Of a stretch of DNA of 64,000 nt, positions 55,301 through 64,000 are shown piece by piece. The position numbers and the translations under genes were made by a program. How positions within the stretch are numbered: the first letter of the stretch is position 1; each line of letters starts with the position of its first letter. The notes under the pieces are model-generated. The model was given only the letters and a program-made list of their open reading frames with translations. It had not been told where the DNA came from and ran no database searches. The stretch is from Daphnia carinata (taxonomy: Eukaryota > Arthropoda > Branchiopoda > Diplostraca > Daphniidae), in the NCBI RefSeq assembly GCF_022539665.2, contig NC_081331.1, positions 14,106,638-14,170,637 on the forward strand, given 5' to 3'.

Positions 55301-57793
55301 GACTCTGAATTCGAGATCGATTACCCAACCACCCAAGAACAAATAGCAAACATTCCTGGTTTCAACCAGAATCCAATAGGTATCAGTGACATGGGCAATG
55401 TTATTGTGGTTATGAAACCATCAACTGCTGGGCCGGGACAGCAAACGGCCAGCACTGAGACAAATACGCCATCTCAGCAAACGATGATCTCTACCATCCA
55501 GACGCCAACTAGGCCACCGATTGAAACCACTGAGAGCCCAATGAGCAATTTCATCATTCCGTCTTCCAGCACAATTGAGCCTCCATTCATCCCTGTTGTA
55601 ACTTCATCAACGACAGAGCAAACAGTTACAACGAAACCCACTAGACCATCATCGAGGCCTCCAACCACGGATGGAGGGACATCTGTACCTAACGATAATT
55701 TGATGATTGGCCAAATAATTCCAGATATCGATTACCCTGTGCAAGAAGAGGTTGCTAACCTTCCAGGATTTAATCAGAATCCAATAGGAATCAGCAACGA
55801 TGCTAACGTCATACTAGTTCCCAAACCTACCCAAAAGCCACCTGTCGTTATGAGCTCGTCCACCACAACATCGAGCCCGTCTTCTTCCCAGCAGCCGTCC
55901 AATTCCGATAATGACATGAATGACTTGATGAACGCAGTCGGGGAGATCGAAGACCAACTCAATTTCGGTTGGGAAAACATTGACGTCAATGAGAACACTG
56001 TCATCACAAATCATCCCACTACCCTTCCACCTAATATCATTTCAACTACACCGACCAGTACGACATTTCCTACAGCTCAAATCGGACTTACATTTGTTCC
56101 CACCAATATGCAAATGAATAGCCAGCAATCGGCAACTACTCCGACTCCGATCAGTCCACCTGATTCACCAGTGACATCCGGACCGTTGAATAACAACATC
56201 TTCCCCACTGGAAGCCCTGTAAGGCCATCAACAACAACGACCACCACTCCAAGGCCCAGTACTATCAGTACAACAGGACCCGTGTATTTAGGCCCAGATT
56301 TTGGCTATCCAAACGAGCCGCTTTATTTTCCGGAAGAAATATTCAAACCTAAACCAGAAACTCCTAAGCCTTCGTATGGCGTTCCACCCCTTCCAATGTC
56401 GACGCTGAAACCTTCGATTGGAATGCAAGAACCGATCGGAATCAGCAACGAGGAAAACACGATGAAACCGGTGGTCAGGCCACCGTTTTTTGTATCGACC
56501 ACCACAGAGAAGCCGTTCAGTTTCCAGCCGATCAATTTGGCCCAACCGATGGACAAGCCGAGCGGAATATTTGAAAATCAAATGGGCAATTTCAATGGAA
56601 GTTCAATAAGCACAGGAGGAAGTTCAAACGATGGTTCATCGATTGTTGTAATTATTCAACCACCTTACCTCGGCCCTTTTTTCCCACAATTTAGCCCAAA
56701 CAGACCTGTGACAACCACCACCACTTCAACGACTACAACTCCCACCACAACTACTACTCGAACAACAACCACAACCCCGACAACTACTACTCGAACAACA
56801 ACCACAACCCCGACAACTACGACAATACCCACAACAACTCCTATCACAAGCGAACCTTTTGATTTGTTTCAGCAACAAATCAAACCCATTTTACCATCTG
56901 ATTTTCAAATGGGAAATGGCTTCATTCCGCAACGTCCCAATACCCAATTTCCATCGCCTTCAACCGGATTCAACATTACCACTTTCTTGGATTCGTTCGC
57001 CACTTATTATGGAATCCCTTCATTCTTATTCCCCGGTTATTATCAAATGGGTAATTATTATCATTTGTCAACAACAACAACAGAGGCTCCAGCCAGCGAT
57101 TCAGCTATTCTGAATGTCGTTTCACCATCACCCGTTTCTCCGGGAAACAGCAGCGTGCCTTGCGCTCAAATCTCCACCTCAACTGCCACAACCGAATCAA
57201 CAATCCTAGCAGCAATGACGACACCCAGTTCAATCGATGACCAGCCGACGATAAACGAGTTTGAAATCAATCAGTTAACGGAATCTCCTCAACCAGCAGT
57301 TGTACCTTCTCCACCAATGAGACCACCAATAGCTCAGTTCTTCATCCCCGTTTCATCTGGATCATCATCGTCTTCATCTTCTTCTTCGTCGTCATCCGAT
57401 GGTTCAGTTTCTTCGGCTGGCATTATCAGCGGCGTATCTTCATCCGGCAGCTCCATCAGCCTCACCGGATTCTTGTTGTTCTTCTTCTTTATCGCATTGC
57501 CCATCATCTTTGGCTGTTTGACTCTCTTGGAAATCCCTTACATCGTCAGCGGAGTTCTGATATTGGCAGTCGTCCCGCTAACCCTTTTGCTATTCCTCAA
57601 AGTCTCGGGCGCCTTTCACGGACGCCATCATCAGAATTGGCACATCGATTGGCGTAGGATCATATCGAAGCCTGACGCTGAGCTGCTTCAACTTGAACAG
57701 GACGTTCTCGCCATGCTGGATAGTTATCCTTATCGGGAGATGGAGACAACGACGACTGACCATTGGAATCATCTCGACCATTATGCCCGTTAA
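52328..57793 (+). CDS. Large secreted mucin-like protein with two C-terminal membrane segments
   Basis: Single frame of 1821 residues. Signal peptide MMLPPVRPLAAVFLLCLILD...SAAA. The body is Ser/Thr/Pro-rich with several repeat types: QMGN motifs (EYQMGN twice, FQMGN, YYQMGN), NPIGIS-NV units (PGFNQNPIGIS twice, with looser relatives) followed by I/V-V-KPT, three long ENQQQMG-FGV-TSGP-WPP units (about 790-930), twelve GYPSS(G/A) hexapeptides (about 625-700), and a Thr-rich tract near 1460-1510. A poly-Ser stretch precedes a hydrophobic C-terminus at about 1709-1761 (GFLLFFFFIALPIIFG, then VSGVLILAVVPLTLLLFL), enough for a helical hairpin, and a short tail. The poly-Ser plus membrane layout recalls P1-P4, but their tail signature is absent. 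Likely a glycosylated surface or matrix protein; no known family is recognised. Confidence 0.82.
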   Translation: MMLPPVRPLAAVFLLCLILDPTSAAALARIGSIKDKINKDKSNPAFTSTKAPTTLPKGPDTTTRLFLPTLHVLLDDVPGSRELSSPSTQKETFRPTSLPASSRPPLKGFNLILDDPPPLRPNTQAPGMKTTHRFENSILNENEERSTNLADSPQDGIQMTKGPFFTNNPKIEHHHFQNIDHLPDKSDTSTAKNVEPTTTRPFGPTLNLVMDGSQDVSSKDRMKSTTTTRKPLLRPIDSLLLQYQREEEQSNKKNRPQDNLMEWLVMMQQPVTAPVEPVKSFPIEEVKPSVLPVKPLPVETVLTPVQPVKTFALHEMPPIELNRDKQSQRNDEYEYEYEEGYDELPDVDDRTSVKLPNKSVNEVNQSSDWKRIGSPLGMHDPDEDFIGPVVSQLMKPITSPSPLNKKTGTAWPTTSIGTKQPSKPTVTVGIRDWPVQVGLQRPSPPAQVGLPEWPVQVGLQSRPKPTKATVKPGEYQMGNVYATSVTTPSSNGISWQDKRKPTIVGEYQMGNIQGNQILERSNLTSAATRRPSSSSPATRPSNIYKNQHKSPPLTSLPFTVVEKEEVKENENRKKIINSYQIDARVPSYGQSSYYMNNNSPSFGSSGQLNMYQPQKPAAVDMNSYYGYPSSGGYPSSGGYPSSGGYPSSGGYPSSGGYPSSAGYPSSGGYPSSAGYPSSGGYPSSGGYPSSGGYPSSGGYPGGNYKPLKPPPPPNPGDQQFNFDYIDEEATGPIKPFIPGIGLFGDGANVILIPKPTTTVQPPFFSTPSFPTGQFSTERPSVNQMSTSAPFQMENQQQMGGSFGVVTSGPFWPPFISTTKKPFPPGEFTTSRPMNQQQISTFRPSEMENQQQMGGSFGVVTSGPFWPPFISTTEKPSEFSTNRPMNQQISTFRPFEMENQQQMGSNFGVITSGPAWPPVTSTTTPTPFPMEESSTSRPTFRPTRPTRRPTMRPTVRPTRPTRPTTSSTSTSTTTTTMVGPFEPTDYFEFEETDSEFEIDYPTTQEQIANIPGFNQNPIGISDMGNVIVVMKPSTAGPGQQTASTETNTPSQQTMISTIQTPTRPPIETTESPMSNFIIPSSSTIEPPFIPVVTSSTTEQTVTTKPTRPSSRPPTTDGGTSVPNDNLMIGQIIPDIDYPVQEEVANLPGFNQNPIGISNDANVILVPKPTQKPPVVMSSSTTTSSPSSSQQPSNSDNDMNDLMNAVGEIEDQLNFGWENIDVNENTVITNHPTTLPPNIISTTPTSTTFPTAQIGLTFVPTNMQMNSQQSATTPTPISPPDSPVTSGPLNNNIFPTGSPVRPSTTTTTTPRPSTISTTGPVYLGPDFGYPNEPLYFPEEIFKPKPETPKPSYGVPPLPMSTLKPSIGMQEPIGISNEENTMKPVVRPPFFVSTTTEKPFSFQPINLAQPMDKPSGIFENQMGNFNGSSISTGGSSNDGSSIVVIIQPPYLGPFFPQFSPNRPVTTTTTSTTTTPTTTTTRTTTTTPTTTTRTTTTTPTTTTIPTTTPITSEPFDLFQQQIKPILPSDFQMGNGFIPQRPNTQFPSPSTGFNITTFLDSFATYYGIPSFLFPGYYQMGNYYHLSTTTTEAPASDSAILNVVSPSPVSPGNSSVPCAQISTSTATTESTILAAMTTPSSIDDQPTINEFEINQLTESPQPAVVPSPPMRPPIAQFFIPVSSGSSSSSSSSSSSSDGSVSSAGIISGVSSSGSSISLTGFLLFFFFIALPIIFGCLTLLEIPYIVSGVLILAVVPLTLLLFLKVSGAFHGRHHQNWHIDWRRIISKPDAELLQLEQDVLAMLDSYPYREMETTTTDHWNHLDHYAR
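54205..54420 (+). repeat. 18-bp coding minisatellite
   Basis: About twelve head-to-tail units of GGATATCC(T/A)TC(T/A)AGTGGG encode GYPSS(G/A). The units are nearly identical at silent sites, as expected for a young array prone to length change. Confidence 0.93.
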
Positions 57794-60700
57794 AATTATG
57801 AATTCACAGGAGGAAAACAAGTGGGCAGATAAATGTGAGAACTAACACACACTCATTGTGCTGGGAACTAGTCAGCTTTGAAGTGAAACAACAGAGAAAA
57901 AAAAAACCAACATAACAACGTAGTTTACATAAATGGGATGCGTTTTTAGGTGGTTGCATTTTTGGGGTAAAAAGAAAAAAACCTTGCGTATATTTTTGTT
58001 TTTTCGCTTTTGGGTTTGCACGCCTGGGTTGTATTACTAATTTTAGGGGGAGTACCATTAAGTCACATTTGTATAATATTCCAGCACATTATTTGTTTCA
58101 TTCGCAAGAAAAAAAAGCACAGTATGTTATCAAATACAACATAAAAATATTCGCACCTTATTGTACGCATCATAGAGCGTCATAACAGCACCTGAATAAT
58201 TAGCAAGTGTATCGAGATAATGAATAAGTAGGTTACTGAAGGTTCTCATTCCAGATCTACCGACATGTAATTGCTTATTGCAACGATGTACTCTGTAAAC
58301 TCTCTCGCATCCTGTGTTACATATTCGTATGCTTAAACGATATCGTGTGTGTTTTTATGTTATGCAGCAGGAGGACGTGCTGCTTTCCCTCTATAACATT
58401 TCAGTCCGCGTCTGTTTCAACTCCATATTTTTCGAGTGTGCGTGGTGTCGTTGAGGCCATTTACCTCGAACTATTCCAGAAAACGGCACAACATGTAATG
58501 GAAAATGCAATGAACATATTGAAACAATCGAGGCAATAAATGATATAATATCCGAAACTCTCTCTCAAATTGTTTGAAATCTTGAATTGCAATTTGCCAT
58601 TTTCCCCTTTTTTAATACTCACTTCCAATACGTTCGCTAAAAAACATAAATGGCGAAAAAGGACAATAGAAAAGTGGGAAACAAAGAGCCCCGTCGTGTC
58701 ACAGATTAATTCGAAACAAAGCGGAACACGCGGAAAAGAGAAACAGGCGGAAAACAACCCATTATCTGCTAGCAATACATGTTTATCACAAACAAAAGAA
58801 TGTTGTCTTAGTGGCACGCAACTGATGGTTAGTTGTTAGGCCTAACCCAACAAAGGTCATTACAATCAGCACTTGTTTCAACTTGTTTGCAATTCATTTT
58901 CTTTTTTTTTTTAAATTAAAAAATTCTTGTGGCTTTCGTTTCACCATTTCAAATGAGTCGTTATTATCCGACCACAGCGTGCACAAACGATTATAATCAA
59001 GCCTCCCGTTATTCGAAATCCGTGCTGCGCATCTATATGCGAAGCGTTGTTGAAAGTCGTCCAAGTTTATGTCTCATTCGGCGATTAATTAACTATAGTT
59101 GCATATTATGCATTAGCCTACTAAAACATAGTTGGCGATTTCTTATTTTAAAAATTTCTAGTTCATGGGGTTAGACCACTTAGCAACAACCACGGCGGTT
59201 TAAATAGTAGAATTGCTTACTATCCTGGCCTGATTTTGATCTAAACGCGCAATCGTGATTCGCATTCTTTAGAAGCAAAAACCGAGCCATTTCAGATATC
59301 CAAACCAAAAAACGAAGTGTGCTGCTGCGTGCAGATTTTCTAAGAGCACCCAACTCTTCATCAACCGCAAAAGCCTTTTTCGCTCATATAGATCTTTACC
59401 TGCGTCATCACTGCTACAGTGACTCTTTCATATTATTTGCCGTCAACTCACCGTTAGCATTCGGAACATAATGAACGAACAAAGAATCGAACCAATGACT
59501 ATTTACATAGAACTTAAGAACACCTGATTGAATGGGAAAGTCTTTTTACTTGGTTACAACCGATGCAAGTGGCATACAAAATACTTGGTCGAACCTTTTG
59601 AATTGCGCAATTCTGCGTAAACAGCATAGGAAATGCACCACCTCTATCCCGTCTTACACCTTTCATACATTCAACCGCAAAGTCCGGCAGCTTCCCCACC
59701 TCTCTTCGTTTATTTATCGCACATTGCGGTCTATTTAGTCTTTTAAGGCAACAGGCGCACTACCTCATAGCTTGACTGCACCGCACCATGCTGGCGTCAA
59801 AACTACCAAAGTCTTTCAGGAGTCCGCTGTGTTGCTTTTCTACCTTTATTATTTATTTCCTCCCCTCTCTACATGTTATTATTTACGCCACTCTGTCGCG
59901 TTTTACTTGCATGGCTGATGCGCTTCTATTATACAGGTAGACGACGTGATGCGGCATATCTCGTTTGCTGTATTTCTTTTCTTCGTTGAACGTCGTTTGT
60001 GGTCGTCACGCTCGGCCAGGTTCTTCCTCTTTTGACAAGCAAACAAATCACTTTAGCATTTTTTTACAAGAAGAACGGAAGCAACAAAAGAAAAATGATT
60101 AAAAAGAATGTTGATGACGAAGGCCAAAACTCGGGTTCGCCATGGACATGAAGATAATAAAAATGAATAACTAAAATTTTATTGATGATGTAATAGATTT
60201 ATAGCTGAACAATTTTGCAAGTGGCGATGTTTAGCAATCGTCGCGTTCTACATAAAAATTTCCTCTTCGTTTTGTGTCAGTGAAACATTCATTGAAATGT
60301 TTGTCCATTGGCTACGCGATGGAAAACATGTAAGATGGCGAGTTGCAGACACGCATTGCAATCGTCTACTCGTATAGCTGGACATGAAACACCTGTGGTT
60401 TTTTGGGACTGTTGTTACAAGGGGAAACGGCCGGATGGTGGGGTCAAACACCGACCGGAATGGTGTCGTCGTTGGCATTATTATTATTTTTTTAAAAAAC
60501 CATTATCGAGCGATGTGTGAATTAGGCCGTCGTATTAGAATGCTGACCAAACCGACCGCGTCGTTTCCGATCACTTGCTGCGCCACCACCCACCAAGTGT
60601 CCACCCACATCATTCCTCCCCCTTTTTAGTCCAACAAAACACTTTAGCTTCAAATGCTAAATGAGGTCTTTTGTCTCTCAGAACACGTTTTCTTTTTCTA

Positions 60701-61400
60701 CATTACACGAAATAACACAAACCTTTTTCTTTTTTCCCGCGGGTCATCATCGTTCGTTTCTTCTTCCCCCAGAAACTCGTAGTGGGTGTAGTAATCGAAG
60801 TAGAGTTTTCTCCTCGCGGGAATGATTATTTGCCGATAGTTAAAAAAAAAAAAATGCGGCGGTAAAACGAGGAAAAACGATAAAAAGGAAAAGAAGGATA
60901 TTTTAACGATCTGCTGGACTTGGGGACATGTATCGAATATGAGGTGCAGGATATAGGACGAAGTATGGGAGAGAGAAATATAGAATAACCATATACACAG
61001 CAAAGTATGTAGTTTGAGACCATCGTTCTTTTTTGCCTTGGCTTCAGGTGCTTTACAAAGTGGATGAAGGGACACAAGTCTCAGCAACGTCGTCACCGTC
61101 ACAGCGCGTTTTCCCGCCGTCACGGCTCGACCGTTTTCCCTGTTTTATCTTCATACACAGTCGATAGACTTGTAGAGAAACAGAAACTAGCCGTCAGTTA
61201 TTCCTCAGAGAAGCGGAGCAATAGTGAAACAGCAGGGAGTCTGCGTGAGTACGTCTGTAGCATCGAATTTCATCAGTGGAGCTTCAGGCCAGTCGCCGCC
61301 GCGTTTCAGTTTTTTGTGGCTGTGTGAAAGAGAGATCGAGATCACGAGCAGAGAAAGCTGATAGACCTTTTGGTAGAAGTAGAAGGCGGACTTCAGTCAC
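57794..61400. other. Intergenic DNA
   Basis: No gene supported. Short open frames (for example 58461-58817 minus and 60698-61123 minus) have no domains and are low in complexity. The right end probably holds the promoter and 5' leader of the next gene. Confidence 0.5.
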
Positions 61401-61631
61401 GATGGATCTGTACTGGTGAGAAGACGCACGAGTCTCTTGGCCGTCCATAAGCTCTGTAGCCCAAGCGCAACTCTAACTGTAACAACCGCTAGTGATCATC
61501 GTGCAAAAAAACACATAACTGTTTTTTTTTTGTACACTTGTTGTTTATCATTGTTATTACCATTTTTCCTATTTAACATTTGCCAAGTTGATTTTGGGTA
61601 ATCCCCGTCACATCAAACAGCTAAAAAAATC
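61401..61631 (+). other. Predicted 5' leader and intron of the last gene
   Basis: A donor-like TACTG/GTGAGA at 61415 and an acceptor ATCAAACAG ending at 61620 would remove a 205-bp intron and leave the main ATG 11 bases into the second exon. An ATG at 61402 would read straight to a stop across the junction, so it acts at most as a short upstream frame. Confidence 0.4.
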
Positions 61632-64000
61632 ATGGCCGCTCCTGGTTCGAAAGCCAACGCGAGATCCATGCTTGTGTTCTTCTTCTTCTGCTTGGTCATT
61701 GCTGGTCACGCATCGGCCAATGAATTCGCGGAACCAACCAACCAAGACGATTCTTACGATGCTTTGGTTATCCAAGATGAACAAGCGACCGAAGCCGGAC
61801 GAGAAGATGCTGTAACCGAAGACGAATATTTCGATCAACCGACCATGACCGTCATCGACAACGACAAGTTTCTACGACGTTTGGTTCGAGTTCAGACATT
61901 TACTCGACCAATTCGAACCAAAACACGTCCCGTCTGGTACAACGGTCAATCGCCAGTTTCATTCAAATCTTCTTCGACGACTACATCGACAACGACCAAG
62001 CCTTCGACCAGCGTGGAACCCATTTCTGAAACGATCCCGACCACCGACATTACCACCACTCCATCGACAGCAGAAGACGTTAACAAGACCGCGACCAACA
62101 CGACACCGATCGACGACAACAACAGCACCACGATCGAATTGAGCCAATCGCAAGAGGAGAGATGGTTGATTGAAACCTTGGAAGAAGTGGCACAAACTGT
62201 TCAAGGTTCTGAACCATCTTCGGATGACAGCCTCGAACAAACTGTTGCGACCGAAGCGCCAAAGGTCCAAGAAGAAAAGTTGAACGAACAGCAGAATAGT
62301 TTGTCGTATTCGGCCGCCAGTTCGCCGGAACTTATCGTTCACGACAGCGTTACTAGCACCCCACTTCCAGCGACCATTTCTTCAGCTCCTGTTTGGATCT
62401 ACCGGCCGACATCGGCACCCAGCAAAGAACCGGCTAGTGTCCTCAGCCCAGCCAAACGCGGCGGAACTCAGCCTCCCGCAAACACAAACGGATTGAGCCG
62501 ATGGGGCGTAACGGTGAAACCAGGTGTGGCCGGTTCGACGACGGTGCGCAGTTTGAAACAGCCCAACCCAGTCGGGTTAGTCACGGCCTCTAAACCTGTC
62601 GCAGACGTTGAACGACTGACGACCACTGCCCATCACAAGACGCCCAGATCGACGTTGGCCAGCCAAATGTTGAGCAAAACGGCCATCCCGTCTACGCAGC
62701 AAACAACAGATTGGTGGGTGACCAAACCCAATTTCCAATACGATAATCTGAGCGTGGAAGACGCCGATTACGCCCTAAGTGAAAGCAGCCAAACGACGGG
62801 CATTTCAGCCGATTTGGCCGAACAAAATGCCGAACTTCCGCCTCCCAAATCACCACCCCATTTCAATATTTTTTACGCGGACGGGCAAGAAGCTCCGAAT
62901 AGCATCAAAAATAGGCCTGCCAGTTTTTACCAATCGACGCCTCGTCTACCGCTGTCTGCCAATCCTCTGGTTATCAAAGCGCCTTTAGCCACTAGGACGT
63001 CAACGGTAAGGCCCAAAACGACAGGTAAACCAACCACAACGACGACAACTAAACGACCATCGACGACTAAAAGGGCTGCACCCACAACGACGACAACAAC
63101 GACGACTCCAAAGCCAAAAACGTCAAGACCAAGGACGCCATCGACGACTACAAACAAACCGAAATCAAAACCGACGACCATTTCGACCCGAAAACCGCCC
63201 GCCACCATCCCAATCCGGCAGACGAGCAACAGGCCGGACAATGTTCAATTTGTTCGCGTGCCGTTGCCTAATCTTCGACCCCCATTCCCGGTCGATTCGG
63301 GCGTAACGGACGAACCGGGCAATTTCCAAGAATTTGTTCGCACCACAACCGAAACGCCTGAAGATCCATTGGAAGTGACGGACGTGTTTGAAATCGATGT
63401 CGGTGGCACAGAAATCCGTCCCGTATTTCCGCCCGAATTCGAAGCTGAAGAAGAATTTGGAGCTACTGGTGATCTCACTGATAACACGGCCGAAACGAAC
63501 ACCAGTACGACTGACAGCGGCAGCACTACATCCAGCGGAAGTGAAACAAACAATAACGGTTTGATTGACGAGCAGCAAATTCCTATTAATTTCGTTGTGG
63601 TCAACATTTGGAATTACGTCGGAGGTCAATTGACTTTGGTTGGCCAGCAAGTGGTTCCCGCTCAAGTCTTGGCCGGCATCAACATCACGAATGGAGCTAC
63701 CATCCAATCATCCAGTTTACCTGAGACCATCTTAAGTCAGCTGACTAACCTTTTGGGATCTACCACTCCTTTAACGACATCGACTACTACGACAACAACA
63801 ACAACTCCGAAACCAACCCTACCTCCTCGTCCTTATGGCGGTGTAGGTAATCCTGCTTTAGTGGGAGTAGGTCCATCTGTTGTGAAAGGACCAGAATACG
63901 GGAAACCCAGTCAAACTTACGGCCCACCAAAAGCCCCATCGACGTCTTACGGCCCTCCACCTAAAGCTCCGTCTACTTCTTATGGGCCCCCTCCGCCAGC
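61632..64000 (+). CDS. Secreted Thr/Pro-rich protein, 3' end outside the window
   Basis: Open from ATG 61632 to the window edge, 789 complete codons with no stop. Signal peptide: SMLVFFFFCLVIAGHASA. A Thr-rich, acidic N-terminal half has EERWLIETLEEVAQTV as its only helix-like stretch. A Lys/Thr/Pro tract at about 456-520 follows (TTTTTTPKPK type), then a more ordered block at about 640-720 containing NFVVVNIWNYVGGQLTLVG and VVPAQVLAGINITNG. The last part repeats YGPPKAPSTS, typical of extensible matrix or cuticle proteins. The VVVNIWNYV block loosely recalls the INVVIVNVLSVNVVNVII stretch of P4. No named family is recognised; a matrix or cuticle role is inference. Confidence 0.8.
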   Translation, partial: MAAPGSKANARSMLVFFFFCLVIAGHASANEFAEPTNQDDSYDALVIQDEQATEAGREDAVTEDEYFDQPTMTVIDNDKFLRRLVRVQTFTRPIRTKTRPVWYNGQSPVSFKSSSTTTSTTTKPSTSVEPISETIPTTDITTTPSTAEDVNKTATNTTPIDDNNSTTIELSQSQEERWLIETLEEVAQTVQGSEPSSDDSLEQTVATEAPKVQEEKLNEQQNSLSYSAASSPELIVHDSVTSTPLPATISSAPVWIYRPTSAPSKEPASVLSPAKRGGTQPPANTNGLSRWGVTVKPGVAGSTTVRSLKQPNPVGLVTASKPVADVERLTTTAHHKTPRSTLASQMLSKTAIPSTQQTTDWWVTKPNFQYDNLSVEDADYALSESSQTTGISADLAEQNAELPPPKSPPHFNIFYADGQEAPNSIKNRPASFYQSTPRLPLSANPLVIKAPLATRTSTVRPKTTGKPTTTTTTKRPSTTKRAAPTTTTTTTTPKPKTSRPRTPSTTTNKPKSKPTTISTRKPPATIPIRQTSNRPDNVQFVRVPLPNLRPPFPVDSGVTDEPGNFQEFVRTTTETPEDPLEVTDVFEIDVGGTEIRPVFPPEFEAEEEFGATGDLTDNTAETNTSTTDSGSTTSSGSETNNNGLIDEQQIPINFVVVNIWNYVGGQLTLVGQQVVPAQVLAGINITNGATIQSSSLPETILSQLTNLLGSTTPLTTSTTTTTTTTPKPTLPPRPYGGVGNPALVGVGPSVVKGPEYGKPSQTYGPPKAPSTSYGPPPKAPSTSYGPPPP

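Noticed and set aside
61402-61419. ATG in good context before the last gene
   Set aside because: It meets a stop almost at once, both unspliced and across the predicted intron, so it cannot be the main start.

Overview
The window looks like arthropod nuclear DNA, most likely from a branchiopod crustacean such as Daphnia (inference). It has spliced genes with short GT-AG introns, TATA plus TCAGT-type initiator promoters spaced 33-35 bp, chitin-binding R&R cuticle proteins, a tRNA-derived SINE-like element, and long secreted Ser/Thr/Pro-rich proteins. There is no sign of operons, ribosome binding sites or CRISPR arrays.

Layout. (1) 1-5.6 kb: P1, a 1568-residue secreted precursor with a C-terminal membrane segment. 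(2) 6.7-23 kb: a tandem array of about three imperfect units. The recurring parts are a minus-strand R&R cuticle gene (intact C1, C2, C3), a plus-strand gene for a small unfamiliar secreted protein (X1, X2 and broken X3), a plus-strand cuticle gene (intact C4, broken copy at 16.8 kb), and three decayed minus-strand cuticle exons. One broken copy carries a piece of P1. (3) 23.3-23.6 kb: SINE-like element. (4) 25.1-32.2 kb: P2 and P3, two shorter P1 relatives. (5) 32.2-42.4 kb: gene-poor DNA with a MITE-like element, palindromic repeats and a 5S-rRNA-like locus. (6) 42.6-49 kb: P4, a close P1 paralog, with promoter, untranslated first exon and intron visible. (7) 49.4-64 kb: three more Thr/Pro-rich genes on the plus strand: a 307-codon ORF lacking a clear first exon, an 1821-residue mucin-like protein with two C-terminal membrane segments, and a further secreted mucin-like gene cut by the window end.

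How the genes relate. P1-P4 form a co-oriented paralog family that I do not recognise from any named family. Shared parts are a signal-peptide exon ending in phase 1 (P1, P3, P4), an N-terminal block containing FNIVIQKE (P1, P4), EDSY-ALRESQ repeats and His-rich stretches, a hydrophobic segment ending in a furin-type basic site (P1, P2, P4), THGHGI repeats (P1, P2, P3), a Ser/Gly-rich stalk, one membrane segment reading roughly YTxGLAxxGIxALTLPxWVPFVVA, and a cytosolic tail with a GPLxxExxYG signature followed by a basic end. With the cuticle genes nearby, a role in extracellular matrix, cuticle or epithelial surface is plausible, but that is inference. This family is the best candidate in the window for an undescribed system.
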